Shown: positions 1 through 6,620, numbered from the stretch's first letter. The stretch: DNA of 10,024 bases from an uncultured Oscillospiraceae bacterium (GCA_934565425.1 CAKTHW010000057.1:1-10024), one strand, 5' to 3'. Numbers and translations are program-made. Notes: generated from the sequence alone by a model not told the origin.

Positions 1-260
1 AATCCACTTGTGAATGGCTTCTGTCGGCAGCAGGAAAAGTGCAAAAAATTGTGGCAAAATTGAGATAAAATCCGGATAGAAGCTGTGTTTTTTATGGAAT
101 TTCTCACGATGACAACAGGCGGCCTAAGTGCTATGATATTACTCACAAAGCCCCCGTGGGATTCAACAGGCACCCTCCCTTACTCTTTCCGCCTGCCCGC
201 TATGGCGCGCTTTGTTCCTCTTTGATTTGAAGTATTAGACCCCAAACTGAAAATAACAGA
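1..260. other. AT-rich flank with no recognisable gene
   Basis: No protein family is recognised here. A 43-codon frame runs on the plus strand from ATG 94 to TGA 225, but nothing resembling a ribosome binding site precedes it and its product is unfamiliar. On the minus strand a frame of about 45 codons is open from roughly base 136 to the window's left edge, but it has no start codon near its beginning. Either could be the remnant of a gene or the edge of a neighbouring element. The base composition is more AT-rich than the genes to the right. The segment is best read as intergenic DNA, possibly with decayed coding sequence. Confidence 0.4.
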
Positions 261-263
261 GGA

Positions 264-304
264 AAAAACACCTTCCCGTCCTTAATCTGCGGGAAGGTGT
301 TTTT
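264..304. terminator. Bidirectional rho-independent terminator
   Basis: A 15-bp perfect inverted repeat pairs 264-278 with 290-304 around an 11-base loop. The stem core is CACCTTCCCG / CGGGAAGGTG. It is flanked by an A run on the left and a T run on the right, so it can act in either direction. It may stop transcription arriving from the left, or back up the neighbouring terminator behind the minus-strand regulator. Confidence 0.85.
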
Positions 305-321
305 CTATGCTCTCAGCACGC

Positions 322-360
322 AAAAACACGGCAGCGTTTTCCAGACACTGCCGTGTTTTT
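322..360. terminator. Bidirectional terminator after the PucR-like gene
   Basis: A 13-bp perfect stem pairs 322-334 with 348-360 around a 13-base loop. The core is CACGGCAG / CTGCCGTG, with A5 on the left and T5 on the right. Its right edge lies 24 bases beyond the stop codon of the minus-strand regulator, so it is the natural terminator of that gene. It would also work for plus-strand transcription. Confidence 0.85.
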
Positions 361-384
361 TCATTCATGGGTATTCCTCAGGCT

Positions 385-1986
385 TTACTCGTGTTCTTTC
401 TCCCCTTCCTCCCCATCGGCGGCTTTGCCGGCGTTTTCATAGGCCATCAGGTTCATGATCTTCTCCGACAGCATGACCCAGAAGCAATCCCTGCTGTCCT
501 CTCCCGTGAAGCCGGTCAGGGACTCGATGCGGTTGATGCGGTTTTTCAGGGTGTTGTAGTGGAGGTACATGGTCTTGGCGGTGTTGGGGATGGAGCAGTG
601 GTTTTTGGTGTAGACGAAGAGGGTGTTGAGCAGGTCGGCACTGGAGGGTGCGGCCTGGAGCTTCTTCACAGCCGGGTGGAGCAGGTCCCCCAGGTTCACC
701 TCTTTGCCCAGGGACAGGATCATGTGGTACTCGAAGATGTCCCGGTAGCAGAGGATCTGCTGCTGCTCATGCTCCTTGGAGAGGGTGCGGAACTCGGTGC
801 AGAACAGGGTCTGCTTGTAGTAGTTGCGCACCTGGTGGAGCTCTTGGAAGTGGGTGGAGATGTTGGCGGTGCAGTTGAGCTTCTCCAGGACGGCGGAGAG
901 CTGGCTGAGCCACTTCTCATCCTGGGTGATGTTCTCCTCATTGGAGTCATAGAGCACCAAAAAACAGCCGTTGACCCAGATGACCAGATTGTTGTGGAAG
1001 TAAGAGCGGATACGCTGCAAGGTGAAGGAGATAATATCGTTGGTGGTCTGGGAGCCGATGAAGTTGATGCCAATGACATAGAGATACTTGTAGAATTTCA
1101 GGTTGTACAGCTCCTGGCGGGAGAGGATCTCATACTTGTTGGTGAACTTCCCCTCCAGCAGCGAGTGCAGAAAGTCCTCGGTCAGGGAGACCACGTCAGG
1201 GATGCGTCCGCGGGTGCTGCTGCGGACGAAGGGTACGTAGTGGCTGAAGAGCTGGAACACTTGCAGCTCGAATTCGCTGACCGGGTGGTTGACCTCCAGC
1301 AGCTTCAGATAGCCCAGGACGATGTTGTTCTGACTGACCCGGGCGGAATACTGCTTCAAGGACGTGACCTCATTGGGCAGCTCCACTCGGATGTCCCCCA
1401 ACACCAGGTGCTCTTCATCGGCAAAGGCAGAGCGGTTCATGATATAGCCGATGTATTGGGAGGAGAACATCTGGTTGTCCAGAGCATAGCGCCAGGCATC
1501 CTCATTCCGGAGGACGGCGGTGCCGGCGTGGGCGATGAGGTTGAAGGAGATGTCCACCAGCATGAGGGGGTTGTTGAGGATGCTGTAGGCGTACTCCATG
1601 AGCTTGTGGATGTCCCCGCCGCCGTGGATGATGGAGATGAGGGTGCGGGAGATGTTGTCCAGCTTGGACTCCTCGGAGAGCAGACCGGAGATCTGCTCGA
1701 TGAGCCCCAGGTACTCCGCCTCCGAATGGACCACCATCAGGTTCCCCTGCTGCACCATAGCGTCTGGAGGGACCTCCGCCTGGCAGCAGAGCAGGAAATT
1801 CCCCTGCTGCGGGAGGGTCTGTTGGGTCAGATCGGCGACCTTACTAATATAAAGGTAGTCTGGGCTGTAGGCTTCAGACAGCTCACTGAGCGGTTTCAGA
1901 CCGATGATCTTGGCTGTGGGGCGCCGGCAGAGGATCTGTGCATCGGACGGCAGCAGATCCAGGATGCGTTCAACAGATATTTCCAT
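385..1986 (-). CDS. PucR/CdaR-family transcriptional regulator
   Basis: A 533-residue DNA-binding regulator. The start is the ATG at 1986, because AAAGGAGG sits six bases upstream. An in-frame ATG 25 codons earlier lacks such a site. Residues 1-105 resemble the PucR N-terminal domain that senses effectors in this family. Residues 130-255 look GAF-like (NNPLMLVDISFNLIAHAGT). Residues 298-400 fit the degenerate GGDEF-like region of CdaR-type proteins. Residues 450-512 form the C-terminal helix-turn-helix, with the hallmark HYNTLKNRINRIESLTG at 476-492. Family members usually activate nearby catabolic genes in response to a small metabolite. The gene points away from the alcohol dehydrogenase across a shared 392-base control region, so I infer that it controls the dehydrogenase genes and possibly itself. 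The acidic, lysine-rich tail (residues 518-533) looks disordered. The effector is unknown. Confidence 0.9.
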   Translation of the reverse strand: MEISVERILDLLPSDAQILCRRPTAKIIGLKPLSELSEAYSPDYLYISKVADLTQQTLPQQGNFLLCCQAEVPPDAMVQQGNLMVVHSEAEYLGLIEQISGLLSEESKLDNISRTLISIIHGGGDIHKLMEYAYSILNNPLMLVDISFNLIAHAGTAVLRNEDAWRYALDNQMFSSQYIGYIMNRSAFADEEHLVLGDIRVELPNEVTSLKQYSARVSQNNIVLGYLKLLEVNHPVSEFELQVFQLFSHYVPFVRSSTRGRIPDVVSLTEDFLHSLLEGKFTNKYEILSRQELYNLKFYKYLYVIGINFIGSQTTNDIISFTLQRIRSYFHNNLVIWVNGCFLVLYDSNEENITQDEKWLSQLSAVLEKLNCTANISTHFQELHQVRNYYKQTLFCTEFRTLSKEHEQQQILCYRDIFEYHMILSLGKEVNLGDLLHPAVKKLQAAPSSADLLNTLFVYTKNHCSIPNTAKTMYLHYNTLKNRINRIESLTGFTGEDSRDCFWVMLSEKIMNLMAYENAGKAADGEEGEKEHE

Positions 1987-2040
1987 AGGTTCCTCCTTTT
2001 CATGTATCGCTCGGAACAATTTGTCAGGTTTACAAAGTGT

Positions 2041-2059
2041 AATGTTGACCAAACATTCC
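2041..2059. promoter_or_regulatory. Candidate operator: AATGTT-N5-AACATT
   Basis: A perfect 6-bp inverted repeat, AATGTT (2041-2046) and AACATT (2052-2057), is separated by GACCA. It lies about 55 bases upstream of the regulator's start codon and about 320 bases from the dehydrogenase start. Its right half is part of the nonamer AAACATTCC (2051-2059), which recurs at 2186-2194. Two-fold symmetry suits a dimeric regulator, and autoregulation by the PucR-like protein is plausible, but binding is inferred only. Confidence 0.35.
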
Positions 2060-2185
2060 ATTCTCTAACATATCGGTATTATCCCCAAATGACGTCGCCT
2101 TTAGAGTACCTTAATTCGGCGAAGAAAACAATCCTTAAAAAGGAAAACTCAAATTTCCACCACGGTTCCATGCAAAATTTCAACA

Positions 2186-2194
2186 AAACATTCC
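2186..2194. repeat. Second copy of nonamer AAACATTCC
   Basis: An exact repeat of the nonamer at 2051-2059, in the same orientation and 135 bases away. Both copies are followed closely by a T/C-rich stretch (ATTCTCT and GTTTCTG). This copy lies about 75 bases upstream of the promoter-like sequence for the dehydrogenase, a fair position for an activator site. A nonamer repeat in AT-rich DNA can also arise by chance. Confidence 0.3.
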
Positions 2195-2266
2195 GTTTCT
2201 GTTAGTGTATTTTTTCAATTTTGCCCTGAAAAAACCCGGTTTCATTCATCGGAACAAACAGAAGAA

Positions 2267-2301
2267 TTGACGTTTCAGAAAGGCTTTTTGTGCATTATAC
2301 T
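2267..2301 (+). promoter_or_regulatory. Possible promoter for the dehydrogenase operon
   Basis: TTGACG (2267-2272) resembles a -35 box and TATACT (2296-2301) matches five of six bases of a -10 box. The spacer is 23 bases, well over the usual 17. Either the -35 is not used, or the promoter is weak without an activator. A start point near 2308 would leave a leader of about 70 bases before the dehydrogenase ATG. Confidence 0.4.
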
Positions 2302-2316
2302 AAAGCCAGTGAGTGA

Positions 2317-2364
2317 ATGAACGTGTCTGCGCAGGCAGAAGAACCTGTATATGAAAATTTTTGA
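2317..2364 (+). CDS. Possible 15-residue leader peptide
   Basis: A short frame, MNVSAQAEEPVYENF, starts at ATG 2317 and stops at 2362-2364, exactly where the ribosome binding site of the alcohol dehydrogenase begins. Termination there could help ribosomes reload at the next gene. The upstream sequence (AGTGAGTGA) is a poor ribosome binding site, and no run of a single regulatory amino acid is present. This may be a chance frame. Confidence 0.15.
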   Translation: MNVSAQAEEPVYENF

Positions 2365-2378
2365 GGAGGTTTTTCGGA

Positions 2379-3560
2379 ATGAATCGAGCCTATGAAAAGC
2401 TCTGCAACTACACACAGCAGTGCCCCGTCACCTTCGGCGTTGGCAGTATCGCCACTGTGAAGGACGCAATGGGTATGCTGGGCGCAAAGAAACTGTTCGT
2501 GGTCTACGACCAGGGCGTGAAGATGTCCGGTCTGGCCGAGAAGGTCACCAAGTCCCTGGATGAACAGGGCGTAGACTATATCACTTATGATGACATCACC
2601 GCTGAACCCGTGGAAGACGTGGTGGACAAGGCCTACGAAGTGGCCAAGGAAGCCGGCTGTGACGGCGTTCTGGGTCTGGGCGGCGGCTCCCCCATGGATA
2701 CTGCCAAGATCATCTCCGTCCTGCTGAAAAAGGGCGGCAAGACCAGCGATTATTTCCTGAGTAAGCTGGGCCCCATCTTCCACGATCATGTTCCCTCCCT
2801 GATGGTTCCCACCTCCAGCGGCACCGGCTCCGAAGTCACCTGCGTTGCGGTAGTCTCCGACATCAACCATGCCAAGGACGGCGTTCTGGCTGGCCCCTCC
2901 ATGGCCATCGTTGACCCTGAGATGACCCTCACCTGCCCCCCGCTGAACACTGTCACCAGCGCACTGGACGCCTTCGCCCACGCTGCCGAAGCCTTTACCG
3001 CAGCAGATGTTGACCCCGTCAGCGACCAGCTGGCTCTGGAAGCCATCCGCTTGATCATGGCCAACCTGGGCAAGGTCTATCACAACGGCGCCGACATCGA
3101 AGCTCGCACCCGTATGTCCATGGCCGCCAACATGGCCGGCATCGCCTTCAGCAACACCGGCGTCTCCTTCGGCCACGCTGCCGGTCACGAATTCGGCACC
3201 AAATTCCACATCGGCCACGGCCTGGCTTGCTGCTACAGCGTGCCCGTCACCCTGAAGTGGAACGCCATCAACAACACCGAACGCGCCAGAAAGATCGCCG
3301 AAGCCATGGGCATCGAAGGCTTTGACACCCTGGCTCCCGAAGAACTGGGCAAGGTCATGGCCGACATCATCGTGAAGATGATGAAGGACTACAAGGTTCC
3401 CACTATGGCAGAAAAGGGCGCCACCAGACAGGCTTGCATCGACCTGGCGGAGGACTCCATCGCCCACAACCAGATGCAGTATGCCGATGTGGTGCGTCCC
3501 ATCCCCATCGAAGAATACCGCGAAATGCTGGCTGAGATGTACGACCTGTCCGTTCAGTAA
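2379..3560 (+). CDS. Iron-containing alcohol dehydrogenase
   Basis: A 393-residue cytoplasmic NAD(P)-dependent dehydrogenase of the group III (Fe-ADH) family, close to the usual 380-400 length. It interconverts a primary alcohol and its aldehyde. The start is ATG 2379, nine bases after GAGGAGG; an in-frame TTG at 2361 precedes that site and is rejected. The cofactor-binding GGGSPMD is at 101-107, and TSSGTGSE at 145-152. By alignment with FucO-type enzymes, the metal ligands are D197, H201, H266 and H280, with H270 as the catalytic-site histidine (FGHAAGHEFGTKFHIGH, 264-280); all are present. Aldehyde dehydrogenase follows 96 bases later with no terminator between, so the two probably share an mRNA. 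Codon use is strongly biased (AAG, GGC, ACC, GAA), suggesting high expression. The substrate is not evident; relatives act on ethanol, propanediol, 4-hydroxybutyrate or sulfoacetaldehyde. Confidence 0.93.
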   Translation: MNRAYEKLCNYTQQCPVTFGVGSIATVKDAMGMLGAKKLFVVYDQGVKMSGLAEKVTKSLDEQGVDYITYDDITAEPVEDVVDKAYEVAKEAGCDGVLGLGGGSPMDTAKIISVLLKKGGKTSDYFLSKLGPIFHDHVPSLMVPTSSGTGSEVTCVAVVSDINHAKDGVLAGPSMAIVDPEMTLTCPPLNTVTSALDAFAHAAEAFTAADVDPVSDQLALEAIRLIMANLGKVYHNGADIEARTRMSMAANMAGIAFSNTGVSFGHAAGHEFGTKFHIGHGLACCYSVPVTLKWNAINNTERARKIAEAMGIEGFDTLAPEELGKVMADIIVKMMKDYKVPTMAEKGATRQACIDLAEDSIAHNQMQYADVVRPIPIEEYREMLAEMYDLSVQ

Positions 3561-3656
3561 TCTCCGCTCCAACGTTCCCATTTGAATCAAGCAAACGTGA
3601 AAGAAACGGAATAACCAATATCTAATTTTAGCTATTTTCCATAGGAGGAACCTATT

Positions 3657-5003
3657 ATGTATAAAGAAATGCACGGTGTATTTGAAGTGATCGAAGATGC
3701 GATCGACGCAGCATACGAAGCACAGCGTATCCTGGAAGCCAACTACACCACCGAAGACCGTCAGAAGTTCATCGATGCCGTCAAGGCAGAAGCGCTGAAG
3801 GTGGTCAACGAAGAAACCATCAAGGAATTTGAAGAAACCGGCTACGGCCGTCTGGATCAGAAGCTGGTCAAGAACTATGGCTCCATCGCAGAAAACCCCG
3901 GCGTAGAATCCCTGAAGCATGAAGTCCTGGCTTCCGGCAAGGGCGTCACCATCGACTTCGCCGCTCCCTACGGCACCGTTGGCGCTCTGACTCCTGTCAC
4001 CAACGGTCTGGTCACCGTGGTCTGCAACACCCTGAGCATGCTGGCCGCTGGCAACACCATCGTTTTCAACGCCCATCCCGCTGGCAAGGAATCCGCTTGC
4101 AAGGCTTGCGACCTGGTCAACCGTGCCATCGTTGAAGCAGGCGGCCCCGACAACGTCTGCACCATGATCGCTGATCCTACTTATGAAACTCTGGATGTCA
4201 TCATGGCTTCCGACAAGATCAAGATGCTCATCGGCACCGGCGGCGAAGGCATGGTGGCCAAGCTCATGAGCTCCAACAAGAAGGTCATCGCAGCCGGCCC
4301 GGGCAACCCCCCTGCCGTCATTGATGAGACTGCCAACGTCAAGCAGGCCGCCCAGGTTCTGTACGAAATGGTTCCCTTTGAAAACAATATGCTCTGCATC
4401 ACCGAGAAGGAAGCCTTTGTTGTGGAGAGCGTCTATGACGAATTTGTGGAAGCCATGAAGGAATGCGGCGCTCGCGTCCTGACCGAGGAAGAAGCACAGA
4501 AGGTCGTTGACCTGTGCATCGCACCCAACGCAGAAGGCAAGCTGATGCCCAACAAGAAGTTCGTCGGCAAGAACGCCAATGTCATCCTGAAGGCCGCCGG
4601 CCTGGAAGTGGACGAGAGCGTGGACCTGCAGCTGGCTGTCATTCTGACCGACAGTGTGGATCATCCCTATGTTATGTGCGAACAGCTCATGCCCATCTTC
4701 CCCATCTGCAAGGTCAAGGATTGGGATGCAGCTATGGCAGCAGCCATCAAGGCAGAAGCAGGCTGCCACCACTCCGCTTGCGTCTGGACCGCTTCTCTGG
4801 AACGGGCTACCGCTCTGGGCAAGGCACTGGGCTGCACCTGCTTCGCCATGAACGGCCCCACCGTTGGCGGCACCGGCATGATGGGCACCGGCTACGGCTC
4901 CCCCACCATCGCTGTCTCCACCGGCGAAGGCTTCACCACCCCCAACACCTTCACCAGATTCCGCCGCTTCGCTATGTGCCAGGGCGCTGCCTACATGGGC
5001 TAA
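3657..5003 (+). CDS. CoA-acylating aldehyde dehydrogenase, EutE/PduP type
   Basis: A 448-residue enzyme that converts an aldehyde, CoA and NAD+ into acyl-CoA and NADH, or the reverse. AGGAGG lies eight bases before the ATG. The motifs follow the EutE/PduP subgroup: APYGTVGALTPVTN at 103-116, GPGNPPAVIDET at 214-225, the catalytic cysteine C247 in FENNMLCITEK (241-251), AGCHHSA at 368-374 and TFTRFRR at 431-437. The N-terminus begins directly with the first helices of the fold (VFEVIEDAIDAAYEAQ). It has no clear amphipathic extension of the kind that sends PduP into microcompartments, and no shell genes are visible, so a cytosolic location is likely. With the upstream alcohol dehydrogenase it reproduces, as two separate proteins, the activities of bifunctional AdhE. 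Codon bias is as strong as in its partner. Substrate chain length is unknown. Confidence 0.92.
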   Translation: MYKEMHGVFEVIEDAIDAAYEAQRILEANYTTEDRQKFIDAVKAEALKVVNEETIKEFEETGYGRLDQKLVKNYGSIAENPGVESLKHEVLASGKGVTIDFAAPYGTVGALTPVTNGLVTVVCNTLSMLAAGNTIVFNAHPAGKESACKACDLVNRAIVEAGGPDNVCTMIADPTYETLDVIMASDKIKMLIGTGGEGMVAKLMSSNKKVIAAGPGNPPAVIDETANVKQAAQVLYEMVPFENNMLCITEKEAFVVESVYDEFVEAMKECGARVLTEEEAQKVVDLCIAPNAEGKLMPNKKFVGKNANVILKAAGLEVDESVDLQLAVILTDSVDHPYVMCEQLMPIFPICKVKDWDAAMAAAIKAEAGCHHSACVWTASLERATALGKALGCTCFAMNGPTVGGTGMMGTGYGSPTIAVSTGEGFTTPNTFTRFRRFAMCQGAAYMG

Positions 5004-5025
5004 GGATAGCGAGCATCCCCTTTTT
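5004..5025 (+). terminator. Weak hairpin and T run after the aldehyde dehydrogenase
   Basis: Directly after the stop codon, GGAT (5004-5007) can pair with ATCC (5015-5018), followed by CC and five T. A 4-bp stem is poor for termination, so at most it reduces transcription into the transporter gene. It may have no function. Confidence 0.2.
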
Positions 5026-5034
5026 GTACACAAC

Positions 5035-5163
5035 CACTGTCTAATTTGTCCCTTATGAGGCAGTGACATCCGTCCCCGGGTACCACTGGATTACGGGAAT
5101 CCGCCAAGATCCATGCGTATCCGGGGACAAGCTGTCAGAGAGAAGGCTCGTTGCTGTCTCTGA
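5035..5163 (+). promoter_or_regulatory. Structured intercistronic RNA before the first MFS gene
   Basis: Three successive stems can form in the 183-base gap. H1 pairs CACTGTCT (5035-5042) with AGGCAGTG (5058-5065), one G-U. H2 is a 12-bp stem, GTCCCCGGGTAC (5072-5083) with GTATCCGGGGAC (5117-5128), one G-U. It encloses a smaller hairpin, GGATT (5088-5092) with AATCC (5098-5102), around loop ACGGG. H3 pairs TCAGAGA (5135-5141) with TCTCTGA (5157-5163). None is followed by a T run, so these are not terminators. H3 ends ten bases before the AGAGGAGG site of the transporter. Possible roles are protection of a processed mRNA end, control of transporter translation, or a ligand-sensing leader. It was compared by eye with known riboswitch classes and none fitted. 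Confidence 0.5.
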
Positions 5164-5186
5164 AAAGTCAAAAGAGGAGGTTCTTT

Positions 5187-6431
5187 ATGGAAATCAAAAA
5201 ACTGAACTACGGTTGGGGTGTCAAACTGGCCGTCCTGCTCATCATCTGTGTGCAGTACACCGTCACCATCACCTCCCCCATCCTGGGCACCATTATGGAA
5301 GCGTTCCCGGAACAAGCCAGCATGGTCAAGCTGCTGGAGACCATCCCCACCTTTGCAGCCGTGATCATCTCCATCCTGCTGGGGCCGCTGATGAAGGTCT
5401 TTTATAAGAAGCAGCTGCTGCTGTTCGGCATCGTCCTGTCCTTCTTCCAGTTCATCCCCGCCATCGTCCCCGGCTTCTGGCCCCTGTTCATCTGCCGTAC
5501 AGTCGCCGGCTTCGGCATCGGCTTCATGTACTCCTTCGCCGCTTCCTTCGCCGTCGATATGTTCGACGAAAAGGGCGCTGCGGATATGCTGGGTCTGAGA
5601 AGCACCCTGGGCGCTGTCATGGGCATCGTCTATCAGCAGCTGTCCGCCCGCTTCGCCGTGGCCTCCGGCAGCTATCAGCGCTCCTTTATGGTCGCTCTGA
5701 TTCTGGTTCCCATCTTCCTGTACATCCTGTTCATGATGCCCAAGAGCTGCCCGGTGGAGGACTACAATCGGGAACAGGCCAAGCTCCCCCATGAAGAAAA
5801 GGCCAAGGAAAAGATCTACTATCCCCTGACCATCGCTCTGCTGGCTGTCCAGTTCCTGACCCTGCTGTTCTCCTACGCATTTATGACCAACGTCTCCATC
5901 GTCACCAGCACCGCTGTGGAAGCTGGCGGCATGGGCATGACCGCTGCCACCGCAGCAAACGTGCTGTCCGTCTTTACCGTGGCCATCGCTGTGGGCGGCC
6001 TGCTCTACGCCAGAGTGTGGTGCCGTATCTTCAAGAACTTCACCACCGGCGCCGGCATCCTGTTTCTCTGCGTAGGCATGATCATCAACTTCACTGCCGC
6101 CAAAAGCTGCAGCCTGCCCCTGCTGATGGTGGGTACTGTGCTGTATGGCTTCGGCTTTGAAATGAACAACTCCCACCTCTGCCAGCTCCTCCCCCTGACC
6201 TCCGTCCCCTCCGCTGCCGCTTCCCTGCTGGGCGTCATGTACGCCTGCATCAACCTGGGCAGCTTCGCCGCCGGCTTTATCACTCCTGTCATCTCCAAGG
6301 CCATCTTCGGCGAAGGCATCCTGGCTGACTGGAACCTGTGCATCTTCGGTCTGGCCATCAGCACCGTCCTGATGCTCGTCTGCTGCGGTGCGGTCAACAA
6401 GCAGGTCAAAGCAAAATCCACTCAGCAGTAA
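5187..6431 (+). CDS. MFS transporter, 12 transmembrane helices
   Basis: A 414-residue inner-membrane carrier of the major facilitator superfamily. ATG 5187 follows AGAGGAGG (5173-5180) at six bases. Hydrophobic segments are seen near 11-31, 50-68, 76-96, 99-121, 138-154, 166-184, 212-234, 256-276, 286-302, 309-326, 342-366 and 384-402, with a charged cytoplasmic loop at 185-210 between the two halves. The sequence PLFICRTVAGFGIGFMYS (99-116) is a typical helix-4 R-x3-G-x-G pattern. It lacks the W-F-P-x-R-K-G-x-A-x-G loop of the second transporter, so the two are not close duplicates. It sits behind the two dehydrogenases and before a strong terminator, so it is probably the last gene of that operon and moves their substrate or product. 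The substrate cannot be read from the sequence. Confidence 0.85.
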   Translation: MEIKKLNYGWGVKLAVLLIICVQYTVTITSPILGTIMEAFPEQASMVKLLETIPTFAAVIISILLGPLMKVFYKKQLLLFGIVLSFFQFIPAIVPGFWPLFICRTVAGFGIGFMYSFAASFAVDMFDEKGAADMLGLRSTLGAVMGIVYQQLSARFAVASGSYQRSFMVALILVPIFLYILFMMPKSCPVEDYNREQAKLPHEEKAKEKIYYPLTIALLAVQFLTLLFSYAFMTNVSIVTSTAVEAGGMGMTAATAANVLSVFTVAIAVGGLLYARVWCRIFKNFTTGAGILFLCVGMIINFTAAKSCSLPLLMVGTVLYGFGFEMNNSHLCQLLPLTSVPSAAASLLGVMYACINLGSFAAGFITPVISKAIFGEGILADWNLCIFGLAISTVLMLVCCGAVNKQVKAKSTQQ

Positions 6432-6467
6432 GTCTGCCACACAACGAAACACAACTGAATGGATGTG

Positions 6468-6535
6468 CCGTACAGAAGTGGGCCACAATGCCTGAAGTGA
6501 CCTCTGTACGGAAGCGGACAGGATTCCCCCTGTCC
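6468..6535 (+). promoter_or_regulatory. Two hairpins upstream of the mid-window terminator
   Basis: CCGTACAGA (6468-6476) pairs perfectly with TCTGTACGG (6503-6511) around a 26-base loop, and GGACAGG (6516-6522) pairs with CCTGTCC (6529-6535) around six bases. Together with the terminator just downstream they make a compact three-stem RNA in the 189-base gap between the two transporters. It may simply stabilise the 3' end of the upstream mRNA. An attenuator for the downstream genes is possible, but no alternative antiterminator pairing is obvious. Confidence 0.4.
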
Positions 6536-6538
6536 CAA

Positions 6539-6574
6539 GGGAAAACCGGAGAGGGCAACCTCTCCGGTTTTTCC
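6539..6574 (+). terminator. Strong terminator between the two MFS genes
   Basis: A 13-bp perfect stem pairs AAAACCGGAGAGG (6542-6554) with CCTCTCCGGTTTT (6559-6571) around a GCAA loop. Three outer pairs (one G-U) can extend it to 6539-6574. T5 at 6568-6572 provides the tail, though it is cut short by C6. It marks the end of the dehydrogenase and first transporter operon. No convincing promoter is visible in the 46 bases between it and the next gene, so the downstream block may depend on readthrough. Confidence 0.85.
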
Positions 6575-6620
6575 CCCCACCTTATCATCCTCTACTCCGA
6601 TACGAGAAGGAACAAAACCT

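Larger units (their letters stand above)
1987..2378. promoter_or_regulatory. Divergent control region
   Basis: An AT-rich 392-base stretch lies between the minus-strand regulator and the plus-strand alcohol dehydrogenase. It must hold promoters for both directions. It contains an inverted repeat at 2041-2057, a repeated nonamer at 2051 and 2186, and a promoter-like sequence at 2267-2301, each listed separately. A small stem, TCTGC / GCAGA, lies at 2326-2339 in the presumed leader of the dehydrogenase. No clear promoter for the regulator could be picked out. The length is generous for two simple promoters and suggests regulated transcription. Confidence 0.7.

Noticed and set aside
1987..2061. 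Upstream in-frame ATG for the regulator at 2061
   Set aside because: It would add 25 residues but has no ribosome binding site, whereas the ATG at 1986 has AAAGGAGG at good spacing and starts directly at the PucR domain.
307..2205. A 632-codon plus-strand frame opposite the PucR-like gene
   Set aside because: The minus-strand frame has a strong ribosome binding site and a recognisable helix-turn-helix. The plus-strand frame begins inside a terminator and runs on past the regulator into intergenic DNA.
3657..5003. Membership in an ethanolamine or propanediol microcompartment
   Set aside because: The aldehyde dehydrogenase family fits, but there are no shell proteins, lyase or dehydratase genes in the window and no evident encapsulation peptide on the enzyme.
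2295..5069. A 924-codon open frame on the minus strand across both dehydrogenase genes
   Set aside because: It is the antisense shadow of two strongly codon-biased genes. It has no domain that makes sense, a composition rich in G, D, H and V, and no proper start site. The sense frames carry complete catalytic motifs.
5088..5102. ACGG-containing hairpin as a guanidine-II (mini-ykkC) riboswitch
   Set aside because: That class needs two similar hairpins with ACGR tetraloops. Only one is present, its loop is five bases, and it is enclosed by a longer stem.
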